Assembly (NCBI RefSeq): GCF_032854445.1
Contig: NW_027018423.1
Location: forward strand, 1 to 28,434
Direction of reading: 5' to 3'
Source: Liolophura sinensis
Lineage: Eukaryota > Mollusca > Polyplacophora > Chitonida > Chitonidae
Length of the DNA: 28,434 bases
The notes beneath the pieces were generated by a model. It was not told the DNA's origin and searched no databases. It saw only the letters and a program-made list of their open reading frames with translations. The position numbers and the translations under genes were made by a program. Positions 11,102 to 24,621 of this stretch are shown one piece after another (positions within the stretch are counted from its first letter, which is position 1; each line of letters opens with the position of its first letter).

Positions 11102-14100
11102 TTGAATGAGCATTTATGTGAAAATCACGTGCCTAACAACGGCTCTTACTCCATGGAAACCAAGGAAATTTGCAATTTTTCAACAGCTGGAGATGCCTGG
11201 CCCAATTGCGCATCTTTTGGCACCTTATTGATGTGGGTCAGTGTTCAATTGTACTTTTTACAGCAGACTGTATCAAGTACCTTGTGTTTTTTATATACAA
11301 ATGGTGTGGTTTTTCAACATGTAGATAAAGACATTGAGTTTGTCTTCGACTTAGAAGTAAGACAATTGCTGGATGAGTTAAATGGGCTTGGCCCAAAGAT
11401 TTGACGTCTTCTGGGCTACCGAAGGGCACATAACTTATAATCAAAAGTTGAATATAGTAATGACCAGTCGCGATATTACATAGTAAATGTAGCCGAATTG
11501 AATTAGCAAAAAGCCCAAGCAAAAATCCAAAAGTGGAAAAACTGTTCCAATGCTGCTGGTAAGAGGCTAATCCGACGTATTTTGTGACGAGAAATCGAAT
11601 GGTGCAAACCGCGTTGCTCTCCGACCAATACTTTTGGCTGTAGCGACAATTGAATGAGCATTTATGTAAAAATCACGTGCCTAACAACGGCTCTTACTCC
11701 ATGGAAACCAAGGAAATTTGCAATTTTTAAACAGCTGGAGATGCCTGGCCCAATTGCGCATCTTTTGGCACCTTATTGATGTGGGTCAGTGTTTAATTGT
11801 ACTTTTTACAGCAGACTGTATCAAATACCTTGTGTTTTTTGTATACAAATGGTGTGGTTTTTCAACATGTAGATAAAGACATTGAGTTTGTCTTCGACTT
11901 AGAAGTAAGACAATTGCTTGGTGAGATAAATGGGCTTGGCCCAAAGATTTGACGTCTTCTGGGCTACCGAAGGGCACATAACTTATAATCAAAAGTTGAA
12001 TATAGTAATGACCAGTCGCGATATTACATAGTAAATGTAGCCGATTTCAATTAGCAAAAATCCCAGGCAAAAATCCAAAAGTGGAAAAACTGTTCCAATG
12101 CTGCTGGTAAGAGGCTAATCCGACGTATTTTGTGACGAGAATTCAAATGGTGCAAACCGCGTTGCCCTCCGACCAATACGTTTGGCTGTAGCGACAATTG
12201 AATGAGCATTTATGTGAAAATCACGTGCCCAGCAACGGCTCTTACTTCATGGAAACCAAGGAAATTTGCAATTTTTAAACAGCTGGAGATGCCTGGCCCA
12301 ATTGCGCATCTTTTGGCACCTTATTGATGTGGGTCAGTGTTCAATTGTACTTTTTACAGCAGACTATATCAAGTACCTTGTTGTTTTTATATACAAATGG
12401 TGTGGTTTTTCAACATGTAGATAAAGACATTGAGTTTGTCTTCGACTTAGAAGTAAGACATTTGCTGGGTGAGATAAATGGGCTTGGCCCAAAGATTTGA
12501 CGTCCTCTGGGCTACCGAAGGGCACATAACTTATAATCAAAAGTTGAATACAGTAATGACCAGTCGCGATATTACATAGTAAATGTAGCCGAATTGAATT
12601 AGCAAAAAGCCCAGGCAAAAATCCCAAAGTGGAAAAACTGTTCCAATGCTGCTGGTAAGAGGCTAATCCGACGTATTTTGTGACGAGAAATCGAATGGTG
12701 CAAACCGCGTTGCTCTCCGACCAATACTTTTGGCTGTAGCGACAATTGAATGAGCATTTATGTGAAAATCATGTGCCTAACAACGGCTCTTACTCCATGG
12801 AAACCAAGGAAATTTGCAATTTTTCAACAGCTGGAGATGCCTGGCCCAATTGCACATCTTTTGGCACCTTATTGATGTGGGTCAGTGTTCAATTGTACTT
12901 TTTACAGCAGACTGTATCAAGTACCTTATTGTTTTTACATACAAATGGTGTGGTATTTTTAACATGTAGATAAAGACATTGAGTTTGTCTTTGACTTAGA
13001 AGTAAGACAATTGCTGGATGAGTTAAATGGGCTTGGCCCAAAGATTTGACGTCTTCTGGGCTACCGAAGGGCACATAACTTATAATCAAAAGTTGAATAT
13101 AGTAATGACCAGTCGCGATATTACATAGTAAATGTAGCCGAATTGAATTAGCAAAAAGCCCAGGCAAAAATCCCAAAGTGAAAAAACTGTTCCAATGCTG
13201 CTGGTAAGAGGCTAATCCGACGTATTTTGTGACGAGAAATCGAATGGTGCAAACCGCGTTGCTCTCCGACCAACACTTATGGCTGTAGCTACAATTGAAT
13301 GAGCATTTATGTGAAAATCACGTGCCTAACAACGGCTCTTACTCCATGGAAACCAAGGAAATTTGCAATTTTTCAACAGCTGGAGATGCCTGGCCCAATT
13401 GCGCATCTTTTGGCACCTTATTGATGTGGGTCAGTGTTTAATTGTACTTTTTACAGCAGACTGTATCAAGTACCTTGTGTTTTTTATATACAAATGGTGT
13501 GGTTTTTCAACATGTAGATAAAGACATTGAGTTTGTCTTCGACTTAGAAGTAAGACAATTGCTGGATGAGTTAAATGGGCTTGGCCCAAAGATTTGACGT
13601 CTTCTGGGCTACCGAAGGGCACATAACTTATAATCAAAAGTTGAATATAGTAATGACCAGTCGCGATATTACATAGTAAATGTAGCCGAATTGAAAAAGC
13701 AAAAAGCCCAGGCAAAAATCCAAAAGTGGAAAAACTGTTCCAATTCTGCTGGTAAGAGGCTAATCCGACGTATTTTGTGACGACAAATCGAATGGTGCAA
13801 ACCGCGTTGCTCTCCGACCAATACTTTTGGCTGTAGCGACAATTGAATGAGCATTTATGTGAAAATCACGTGCCCAGCAACGGCTCTTACTCCATGGAAA
13901 CCAAGGAAATTTGCAATTTTTCAACAGCTGGAGATGCCTGACTCAATTCTGCATCTTTTGGCACCTTATTGATGCGGGTCAGTGTTCAATTGTACTTTTT
14001 ACAGCAGACTGTATCAAGTACCTTGTTGTTTTTATATACAAATGGTGTGGTTTTTCAACATGTAGATAAAGACATTGAGTTTGTCTTCGACTTAGAAGTA

Positions 14101-14391
14101 AGACATTTGCTGGGTGAGTTAAATGGGCTTGGCCCAAAGATTTGACGTCTTCTGGGCTACCGAAGGGCACATAACTTATAATCAAAAGTTGAATATAGTA
14201 ATGACCAGTCGCGATATTACATAGTAAATGTAGCCGAATTGAATTAGCAAAAAGCCCAAGCAAAAATCCAAAAGTGGTAAAAACTGTTCCAATGCTGCTG
14301 GTAAGAGGCTAATCCGACGTATTTTGTGACGAGAAATCGAATGGTGCAAACCGCGTTGCTCTCCGACCAATACTTTCGGCTGTAGCGACAA
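11102..14391. repeat. Six monomers in variant order C-H-D-E-F-D
   Basis: Units start at 11102, 11650, 12198, 12746, 13295 and 13843. U21 (type H) has GTAAAAATC, TCAAATACC and GTATACAAATGG, shared only with U35 (19325). U22 and U25 are D-like. U24 is preceded by CAACACTTATGG and CTGTAGCTAC. U25 has private changes (CCTGACTCAATTCTGC, GATGCGGGTC) and ends with the extra T in GTGGTAAAAACTG. Confidence 0.78.
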
Positions 14392-16583
14392 TTGAATGAG
14401 CATTTATGTGAAAATCATGTGCCTAACAACGGCTCTTACTCCATGGAAACCAAGGAAATTTGCAATTTTTCAACAGCTGGAGATGCCTGGCCCAATTGCG
14501 CATCTTTTGGCACCTTATTGATGTGGGTCAGTGTTTAATTGTACTTTTTACAGCAGACTGTATCAAGTACCTTGTGTTTTTTATATACAAATGGTGTGGT
14601 TTTTCAACATGTAGATAAAGACATTGAGTTTGTCTTCGACTTAGAAGTAAGACAATTGCTGGATGAGTTAAATGGGCTTGGCCCAAAGATTTGACGTCTT
14701 CTGGGCTACCGAAGGGCACATAACTTATAATCAAAAGTTGAATATAGTAATGACCAGTCGCGATATTACATAGTAAATGTAGCCGAATTGAATTAGCAAA
14801 AAGCCCAGGCAAAAATCCAAAAGTGGAAAAACTGTTCCAATTCTGCTGGTAAGAGGCTAATCCGACGTATTTTGTGACGAGAAATCGAATGGTGCAAACC
14901 GCGTTGCTCTGCGACCAATACTTTCGGCTGTAGCGACAATTGAATGAGCATTTATGTGAAAATCATGTGCCTAACAGCGGCTCTTACTCCATGGAAACCA
15001 AGGAAATTTGCAATTTTTCAACAGCTGGAGATGCCTGGCCCAATTGCGCATCTTTTGGCACCTTATTGATGTGGGTCAGTGTTTAATTGTACTTTTTACA
15101 GCAGACTGTATCAAGTACCTTGTGTTTTTTATATACAAATGGTGTGGTTTTTCAACATGTAGATTAAGACATTGAGTTTGTCTTCGACTTAGAAGTAAGA
15201 CAATTGCTGGATGAGTTAAATGGGCTTGGCCCAAAGATTTGACGTCTTCTGGGCTACCGAAGGGCACATAACTTATAATCAAAAGTTGAATATAGTAATG
15301 ACCAGTCGCGATATTACATAGTAAATGTAGCCGAATTTAATTAGCAAAAAGCCCAAGCAAAAATCCAAAAGTGGAAAAACTGTTCCAATGCTGCTGGTAA
15401 GAGACTAATCCGACGTATTTTGTGACGAGAAATCGAATGGTGCAAACCGCGTTGCTCTCCGACCAATACTTTCGGCTGTAGCGACAATTGAATGAGCATT
15501 TATGTGAAAATCATGTGCCTAACAACGGCTCTTACTCCATGGAAACCAAGGAAATTTGCAATTTTTCAACAGCTGGAGATGCCTGGCCCAATTGCGCATC
15601 TTTTGGCACCTTATTGATGTGGGTCAGTGTTTAATTGTACTTTTTACAGCAGACTGTATCAAGTACCTTGTGTTTTTTATATACAAATGGTGTGGTTTTT
15701 CAACATGTAGATAAAGACATTGAGTTTGTCTTCGACTTAGAAGTAAGACAATTGCTGGATGAGTTAAATGGGCTTGGCCCAAAGATTTGACGTCTTCTGG
15801 GCTACCGAAGGGCACATAACTTATAATCAAAAGTTGAATATAGTAATGACCAGTCGCGATATTACATAGTAAATGTAGCCGAATTGAATTAGCAAAAAGC
15901 CCAGGCAAAAATCCAAAAGTGGAAAAACTGTTCCAATTCTGCTGGTAAGAGGCTAATCCGACGTATTTTGTGACGAGAAATCGAATGGTGCAAACCGCGT
16001 TGCTCTCCGACCAATACTTTCGGCTGTAGCGACAATTGAATGAGCATTTATGTGAAAATCATGTGCCTAACAACGGCTCTTACTCCATGGAAACCAAGGA
16101 AATTTGCAATTTTTCAACAGCTGGAGATGCCTGGCCCAATTGCGCATCTTTTGGCACCTTATTGATGTGGGTCAGTGTTTAATTGTACTTTTTACAGCAG
16201 ACTGTATCAAGTACCTTGTGTTTTTTATATACAAATGGTGTGGTTTTTCAACATGTAGATAAAGACATTGAGTTTGTCTTCGACTTAGAAGTAAGACAAT
16301 TGCTGGATGAGTTAAATGGGCTTGGCCCAAAGATTTGACGTCTTCTGGGCTACCGAAGGGCACATAACTTATAATCAAAAGTTGAATATAGTAATGACCA
16401 GTCGCGATATTACATAGTAAATGTAGCCGAATTGAATTAGCAAAAAGCCCAGGCAAAAATCCAAAAGTGGAAAAACTGTTCCAATTCTGCTGGTAAGAGG
16501 CTAATCCGACGTATTTTGTGACGAGAAATCGAATGGTGCAAACCGCGTTGCTCTCCGACCAATACTTTTGGCTGTAGCGACAA
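14392..16583. repeat. Monomers U26-U29, counterpart of U0-U3
   Basis: Units start at 14392, 14940, 15488 and 16036. They carry the TTTCGG/CATGTG marks and, in U27, GATTAAG with GAATTTAATT, as in U0-U3 at the window start. They lack the type-A TTG and type-B TTAATG variants of U2 and U3, so they look like a sister or ancestral version of that segment. Confidence 0.78.
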
Positions 16584-17131
16584 TTGAATGAGCATTTATG
16601 TGAAAATCACGTGCCTAACAACGGCTCTTACTCCATGGAAACCAAGGAAATTTGCAATTTTTCAACAGCTGGAGATGCCTGGCCCAATTGCGCATCTTTT
16701 GGCACCTTATTGATGTGGGTCAGTGTTCAATTGTACTTTTTACAGCAGACTGTATCAAGTACCTTGTGTTTTTTATATACAAATGGTGTGGTTTTTCAAC
16801 ATGTAGATAAAGACATTGAGTTTGTCTTCGACTTAGAAGTAAGACAATTGCTGGATGAGTTAAATGGGCTTGGCCCAAAGATTTGACGTCTTCTGGGCTA
16901 CCGAAGGGCACATAACTTATAATCAAAAGTTGAATATAGTAATGACCAGTCGCGATATTACATAGTAAATGTAGCCGAATTGAATTAGCAAAAAGCCCAA
17001 GCAAAAATCCAAAAGTGGAAAAACTGTTCCAATGCTGCTGGTAAGAGGCTAATCCGACGTATTTTGTGACGAGAATTCAAATGGTGCAAACCGCGTTGCC
17101 CTCCGACCAATACTTTTGGCTGTAGCGACAA
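16584..17131. repeat. Reference 548-bp monomer (type C, unit U30)
   Basis: A clean, full-length monomer useful as a yardstick. Landmarks in order are CACGTG at 16608-16613, CCATGG at 16633-16638, CAGCTG at 16666-16671, a TATATA run about 193 bp in (the transposon target in U45), a short inverted repeat TGGGC-TTG-GCCCA at 16865-16877, and TCGCGA at 16950-16955. Short open frames on either strand (75-100 codons) recur in other copies only because the copies are alike; none has a domain I recognise. Confidence 0.9.
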
Positions 17132-18776
17132 TTGAATGAGCATTTATGTGAAAATCACGTGCCCAGCAACGGCTCTTACTCCATGGAAACCAAGGAAATT
17201 TGCAATTTTTCAACAGCTGGAAATGCCTGGCCCAATTGCGCATCTTTTGGCACCTTATTGATGTGGGTCAGTGTTTAATTGTACTTTTTACAGCAGACTA
17301 TATTAAGTACCTTGTTGTTTTTATATACAAATGGTGTGGTTTTTCAACATGTAGATAAAGACATTGAGTTTGTCTTCGACTTAGAAGTAAGACATTTGCT
17401 GGGTGAGATAAATGGGCTTGGCCCAAAGATTTGACGTCTTCTGGGCTACCGAAGGGCACATAACTTATAATCAAAAGTTGAATACAGTAATGACCAGTCG
17501 CGATATTACATAGTAAATGTAGGCGAATTGAATTAGCAAAAAGCCCAGGCAAAAATCCCAAAGTGGAAAAACTGTTCCAATGCTGCTGGTAAGAGGCTAA
17601 TCCGACGTATTTTGTGACGAGAAATCGAATGGTGCAAACCGCGTTGCTCTCCGACCAATACTTTTGGCTGTAGCGACAATTGAATGAGCATTTATGTGAA
17701 AATCATGTGCCTAACAACGGCTCTTACTCCATGGAAACCAAGGAAATTTGCAATTTTTCAACAGCTGGAGATGCCTGGCCCAATTGCACATCTTTTGGCA
17801 CCTTATTGATGTGGGTCAGTGTTCAATTGTACTTTTTACAGCAGACTGTATCAAGTACCTTATTGTTTTTACATACAAATGGTGTGGTATTTTTAACATG
17901 TAGATAAAGACATTGAGTTTGTCTTTGACTTAGAAGTAAGACAATTGCTGGATGAGTTAAATGGGCTTGGCCCAAAGATTTGACGTCTTCTGGGCTACCG
18001 AAGGGCACATAACTTATAATCAAAAGTTGAATATAGTAATGACCAGTCGCGATATTACATAGTAAATGTAGCCGAATTGAATTAGCAAAAAGCCCAGGCA
18101 AAAATCCCAAAGTGGAAAAACTGTTCCAATGCTGCTGGTAAGAGGCTAATCCGACGTATTTTGTGACGAGAAATCGAATGGTGCAAACCGCGTTGCTCTC
18201 CGACCAACACTTATGGCTGTAGCTACAATTGAATGAGCATTTATGTGAAAATCACGTGCCTAACAACGGCTCTTACTCCATGGAAACCAAGGAAATTTGC
18301 AATTTTTCAACAGCTGGAGATGCCTGGCCCAATTGCGCATCTTTTGGCACCTTATTGATGTGGGTCAGTGTTTAATTGTACTTTTTACAGCAGACTGTAT
18401 CAAGTACCTTGTGTTTTTTATATACAAATGGTGTGGTTTTTCAACATGTAGATAAAGACATTGAGTTTGTCTTCGACTTAGAAGTAAGACAATTGCTGGA
18501 TGAGTTAAATGGGCTTGGCCCAAAGATTTGACGTCTTCTGGGCTACCGAAGGGCACATAACTTATAATCAAAAGTTGAATATAGTAATGACCAGTCGCGA
18601 TATTACATAGTAAATGTAGCCGAATTGAATTAGCAAAAAGCCCAAGCAAAAATCCAAAAGTGGAAAAACTGTTCCAATGCTGCTGGTAAGAGGCTAATCC
18701 GACGTATTTTGTGACGAGAAATCGAATGGTGCAAACCGCGTTGCTCTCCGACCAATACTTTTCGCTGTAGCGACAA
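16584..18776. repeat. Monomers U30-U33, order C-D-E-F
   Basis: Units start at 16584, 17132, 17680 and 18229. The D unit matches those at 6167 and 9457 (GAATTCAAATGG, GCTGGAAATGCC, ACTATATTAAG). The E unit has TTGCACATC and TTATTGTTTTTACATAC like U23 and U40. The F unit is preceded by CAACACTTATGG. Confidence 0.78.
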
Positions 18777-21700
18777 GTGAATGAGCATTTATTTGAAAAT
18801 CACGTGCCTAACAACGGCTCTTACTCCATGGAAACCAAGGAAATTTGCAATTTTTCAACCGCTGGAGATGCCTGGCCCAATTGCGCATCTTTTGGCACCT
18901 TATTGATGTGGGTCAGTGTTCAATTGTACTTTTTACAGCAGACTGTATCAAGTACCTTGTGTTTTTTATATACAAATGGTGTGGTTTTTCAACATGTAGA
19001 TAAAGACATTGAGTTTGTCTTCGACTTAGAAGTAAGACAATTGCTGGATGAGTTAAATGGGCTTGGCCCAAAGATTTGACGTCTTCTGGGCTACCGAAGG
19101 GCACATAACTTATAATCAAAAGTTGAATATAGTAATGACCAGTCGCGATATTACATAGTAAATGTAGCCGAATTGAATTAGCAAAAAGCCCAGGCAAAAA
19201 TCCAAAAGTGGAAAAACTGTTCCAATGCTGCTGGTAAGAGGCTAATCCGACGTATTTTGTGACGAGAAATCGAATGGTGCAAACCGCGTTGCTCTCCGAC
19301 CAATACTTTTGGCTGTAGCGACAATTGAATGAGCATTTATGTAAAAATCACGTGCCTAACAACGGCTCTTACTCCATGGAAACCAAGGAAATTTGCAATT
19401 TTTCAACAGCTGGAGATGCCTGGCCCAATTGCGCATCTTTTGGCACCTTATTGATGTGGGTCAGTGTTTAATTGTACTTTTTACAGCAGACTGTATCAAA
19501 TACCTTGTGTTTTTTGTATACAAATGGTGTGGTTTTTCAACATGTAGATAAAGACATTGAGTTTGTCTTCGACTTAGAAGTAAGACAATTGCTGGATGAG
19601 TTAAATGGGCTTGGCCCAAAGATTTGACGTCTTCTGGGCTACCGAAGGGCACATAAGTTATAATCAAAAGTTGAATATAGTAATGACCAGTCGCGATATT
19701 ACATAGTAAATGTAGCCTAATTTAATTAGCAAAAAGCCCAAGCAAAAATCCAAAAGTAAAAAAACTGTTCCAATGCTGCTGGTAAGAGGCTAATCCGACG
19801 TATTTTGTGACGAGAAATCGAATGGTGCAAACCGCGTTGCTCTCCGACCAATACTTTTGGCTGTAGCGACAATTGAATGAGCATTTATGTGAAAATCACG
19901 TGCCTAACAACGGCTCTTACTCCATGGAAACCAAGGAAATTTGCAATTTTTCAACAGCTGGAGATGCCTGGCCCAATTGCGCATCTTTTGGCACCTTATT
20001 GATGTGGGTCAGTGTTTAATTGTACTTTTTACAGCAGACTGTATCAAGTACCTTGTGTTTTTTATATACAAATGGTGTGGTTTTTCAACATGTAGATAAA
20101 GACATTGAGTTTGTCTTCGACTTAGAAGTAAGACAATTGCTGGATGAGTTAAATGGGCTTGGCCCAAAGATTTGACGTCTTCTGGGCTACCGAAGGGCAC
20201 ATAACTTATAATCAAAAGTTGAATATAGTAATGACCAGTCGCGATATTACATAGTAAATGTAGCCGAATTGAATTAGCAAAAAGCCCAGGCAAAAATCCA
20301 AAAGTGGAAAAACTGTTCCAATGCTGCTGGTAAGAGGCTAATCCGACGTATTTTGTGACGAGAAATCGAATGGTGCAAACCGCGTTGCTCTCCGACCAAC
20401 ACTTATGGCTGTAGCTACAATTGAATGAGCATTTATGTGAAAATCACGTGCCTAACAACGGCTCTTACTCCATGGAAACCAAGGAAATTTGCAATTTTTT
20501 AACAGCTGGAGATGCCTGGCCCAATTGCGCATCTTTTGGCACCTTATTGATGTGGGTCAGTGTTTAATTGTACTTTTTACAGCAGACTGTATCAAGTACC
20601 TTGTGTTTTTTATATACAAATGGTGTGGTTTTTCAACATGTAGATAAAGACTTTGAGTTTGTCTTCGACTTAGAAGTAAGACAATTGCTGGATGAGTTAA
20701 ATGGGCTTGGCCCAAAGATTTGACGTCTTCTGGGCTACCGAAGGGCACATAACTTATAATCAAAAGTTGAATATAGTAATGACCAGTCGCGATATTACAT
20801 AGTAAATGTAGCCGAATTGAAAAAGCAAAAAGCCCAGGCAAAAATCCAAAAGTGGAAAAACTGTTCCAATGCTGCTGGTAAGAGGCTAATCTGACGTATT
20901 TTGTGACGAGAAATCGAATGGTGCAAACCGCGTTGCTCTCCGACCAATAGTTTTGGCTGTAGCGACAATTGAATGAGCATTTATGTGAAAATCACGTGCC
21001 TAACAACGGCTCTTACTCCATGGAAACCAAGGAAATTTGCAATTTTTCAACAGGTGGAGATGCCTGGCCCAATTGCGCATCTTTTGGCACCTTATTGATG
21101 TGGGTCAGTGTTCAATTGTACTTTTTACAGCAGACTGTATCAAGTACCTTGTGTTTTTTATATACAAATGGTGTGGTTTTTCAACATGTAGATAAAGACA
21201 TTGAGTTTGTCTTCGACTTAGAAGTAAGACAATTGCTAGATGAGTTAAATGGGCTTGGCCCAAAGATTTGACGTCTTCTGGGCTACCCTAAGGCACATAA
21301 CTTATAGTCAAAAGTTGAATATAGTAATGACCAGTCGCGATATTACATAGTAAATGTAGCCGAATTGAATTAGCAAAAATCCCAGGCAAAAATCTTAAAG
21401 TGGAAAAACTGTTCCAATGCTGCTGGTAAGAGGCTAATCCGACGTATTTTGTGACGAGAAATCGAATGGTGCAAACCGCGTTGCTCTCCGACCAATACTT
21501 TTGGCTGTAGCGACAATTGAATGAGCATTTATGATAAAATTACGTGCCCAACAACGGCTCTTACTCCATGGAAACCAAGGAAATTTGCAATTTTTAAACA
21601 GCTGGAGATGCCTCGCCCAATTGCGCATCTTTTGGCACCTTATTGATGTGGGTCAGTGTTCAATTGTACTTTTTACAGCAGACTATATCAAGTACCTTGT

Positions 21701-24255
21701 TGTTTTTATATACAAATGGTGTGGTTTTTCAACATGTAGATAAAGAAATTGAGTTTGTCTTCGACTTAGAAGTAAGACAATTGCTGGGTGAGTTAAATGG
21801 GCTTGGCCCAAAGATTTGACGTCCTCTGGGCTACCGAAGGATACATAACTTATAATCAAAAGTTGAATACAGTAATGACCAGTCGCGATATTACATAGTA
21901 AATGTAGCCGATTTCAATTAGCAAAAAGCCCAGGCAAAAATCCAAAAGTGGAAAAACTGTTCCAATGCTGCTGGTAAGAGGCTAATCCGACGTATTTTGT
22001 GACGAGAAATCGAATGGTGCAAACCGCGTTGCTCTCCGACCAATACTTTTGGCTGTAGCGACAATTGAATGAGCATTTATGTGAAAATCACGTGCCTGAC
22101 AACGGCTCTTACTCCATGGAAACCAAGGAAATTTGCAATTTTTCAACAGCTGGAGATGCCTGGCCCAATTGCACATCTTTTGGCACCTTATTGATGTGGG
22201 TCAGTGTTCAATTGTACTTTTTACAGCAGACTGTATCAAGTACCTTATTGTTTTTACATACAAATGGTGTGGTATTTTTAACATGTAGATAAAGACATTG
22301 AGTTTGTCTTTGACTTAGAAGTAAGACAATTGCTGGATGAGTTAAATGGGCTTGGCCCAAAGATTTGACGTCTTCTGGGCTACCGAAGGGCACATAACTT
22401 ATAATCAAAAGTTGAATATAGTAATGACCAGTCGCGATATTACATAGTAAATGTAGCCGAATTGAATTAGCAAAAAGCCCAAGCAAAAATCCAAAAGTGG
22501 AAAAACTGTTCCAATGCTGCTGGTAAGAGGCTAATCCGACGTATTTTGTGACGAGAAATCGAATGGTGCAAACCGCGTTGCTCTCCGACCAACACTTATG
22601 GCTGTAGCGACAATTGAATGAGCATTTATGTGAAAATCACGTGCCTAACAACGGCTCTTACTCCATGGAAACCAAGGAAATTTGCAATTTTTTAACAGCT
22701 GGAGATGCCTGGCCCAATTGCGCATCTTTTGGCACCTTATTGATGTGGGTCAGTGTTTAATTGTACTTTTTACAGCAGACTGTATCAAGTACCTTGTGTT
22801 TTTTATATACAAATGGTGTGGTTTTTCAACATGTAGATAAAGACATTGAGTTTGTCTTCGACTTAGAAGTAAGACAATTGCTGGATGAGTTAAATGGGCT
22901 TGGCCCAAAGATTTGACGTCTTCTGGGCTACCGAAGGGCACATAACTTATAATCAAAAGTTGAATATAGTAATGACCAGTCGCGATATTACATAGTAAAT
23001 GTAGCCGAATTGAATTAGCAAAAAGCCCAGGCAAAAATTCAAAAGTGGAAAAACTGTTCCAATTCTGCTAGTAAGAGGCTAATCCGACGTATTTTGTGAC
23101 GAGAAATCGAATGGTGCAAACCGCGTTGCTCTCCGACCAATACTTTTGGCTGTAGCGACAATTGAATGAGCATTTATGTGAAAATCACGTGCCCAGCAAC
23201 GGCTCTTACTCCATGGAAACCAAGGAAATTTGCAATTTTTCAACAGCTGGAGATGCCTGGCCCAATTGCGCATCTTTTGGCACCTTATTGATGTGGGTCA
23301 GTGTTCAATTGTACTTTTTACAGCAGACTGTATCAAGTACCTTGTTGTTTTTATATACAAATGGTGTGGTTTTTCAACATGTAGATAAAGACATTGAGTT
23401 TGTCGGCGACCTAGAAGTAAGAAATTTGCTGGGTGAGATAAATGGGCTTGGCCCAAAGATTTGACGTCCTCTGGGCTACCGAAGGGCACATAACTTATAA
23501 TCAAAAGTTCACAACAGTAATGACCAGTCGCGATATTACATAGTAAATGTAGCCGAATTTAATTAGCAAAAAGCCCAAGCAAAAATCCAAAAGTGGAAAA
23601 ACTGTTCCAATGCTGCTGGTAAGAGGCTAATCCGACGTATTTTGTGACGAGAAATCGAATGGTGCAAACCGCGTTGCTCTCCGACCAATACTTTTGGCTG
23701 TAGCGACAATTGAATGAGCATTTATGTGAAAATCACGTGCCTAACAACGGCTCTTACTCCATGGAAACCAAGGAAATTTGCAATTTTTCAACAGGTGGAG
23801 ATGCCTGGCCCAATTGCGCATCTTTTGGCACCTTATTGATGTGGGTCAGTGTTCAATTGTACTTTTTACAGCAGACTGTATCAAGTACCTTATTGTTTTT
23901 ACATACAAATGGTGTGGTATTTTTAACATGTAGATAAAGACATTGAGTTTGTCTTTGACTTAGAAGTAAGACAATTGCTGGATGAGTTAAATGGGCTTGG
24001 CCCAAAGATTTGACGTCTTCTGGGCTACCGAAGGGCACATAACTTATAATCAAAAGTTGAATATAGTAATGACCAGTCGCGATATTACATAGTAAATGTA
24101 GCCGAATTTAATTAGCAAAATCCCAGGCAAAAATCCAGAGTGGCAAAACTGTTCCAATGCTGCTGGTAAGAGCTAATCCGACGTATTTTGTGACGAGAAA
24201 TCGAATGGTGCAAACCGCGTTGCTCTCCGACCAATACTTTTGGCTGTAGCGACAA
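18777..24255. repeat. Ten monomers U34-U43 in irregular type order
   Basis: Units start at 18777, 19325, 19873, 20421, 20969, 21517, 22065, 22614, 23162 and 23710. U38 has CTACCCTAAGGC and TTATAGTCAAAAG; U39 has ATGATAAAATTACG and GGATACATAAC. Both rare sets recur together in U47-U48. U41-U43 carry CTGCTAGTAAG, GTCGGCGACCTAG, GTTCACAACAG and CAACAGGTGG, which recur in U44-U46. The order is roughly C-H-unassigned-F-C-unassigned-E-F-D-E. Confidence 0.75.
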
Positions 24256-24621
24256 TTGAATTAGAATGGTGTGTGGTTTTTTCAACATGTAGATAAAGAC
24301 ATTGAGTTTGTCTTCGACTTAGAAGTAAGACAATTGCTGGATGACGTTAAATGGGCTTGGCCCAAAGATTTTGACGTCTTCTGGGCTACCGAAGGTGCAC
24401 ATAACTTATAATCAAAAGTTGAATATAGTAATGACCAGTCGCGATATTACATAGTAAATGTAGCCGAATTGAATTAGCAAAAAGCCCAGGCAAAAATTCA
24501 AAAGTGGAAAAACTGTTCCAATTCTGCTAGTAAGAGGCTAATCCGACGTATTTTGTGACGAGAAATCGAATGGTGCAAACCGCGTTTGCTCTCCGACCAA
24601 TACTTTTGGCTGTAGCGACAA
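24256..24621. repeat. Truncated monomer U44 with 189-bp internal deletion
   Basis: The unit is 366 bp long. It runs from TTGAATTAG straight into AATGGTGTGTGG, joining monomer offset about 11 to offset about 200. A 3-bp microhomology (AAT, 24265-24267) lies at the join. The rest of the unit is normal apart from one-base insertions (GATGACGTTAAATGG, GATTTTGACG, GAAGGTGCAC). Its tail shares CTGCTAGTAAG with U41. Confidence 0.9.

Noticed and set aside
4521-24053. Recurrent minus-strand frames of about 94 codons and plus-strand frames of 75-100 codons, one per monomer.
   Set aside because: They recur because the monomers are near-identical. Many begin at non-ATG codons, indels and stops change them freely between copies, the monomer length is not a multiple of three, and no domain or signal is recognisable.
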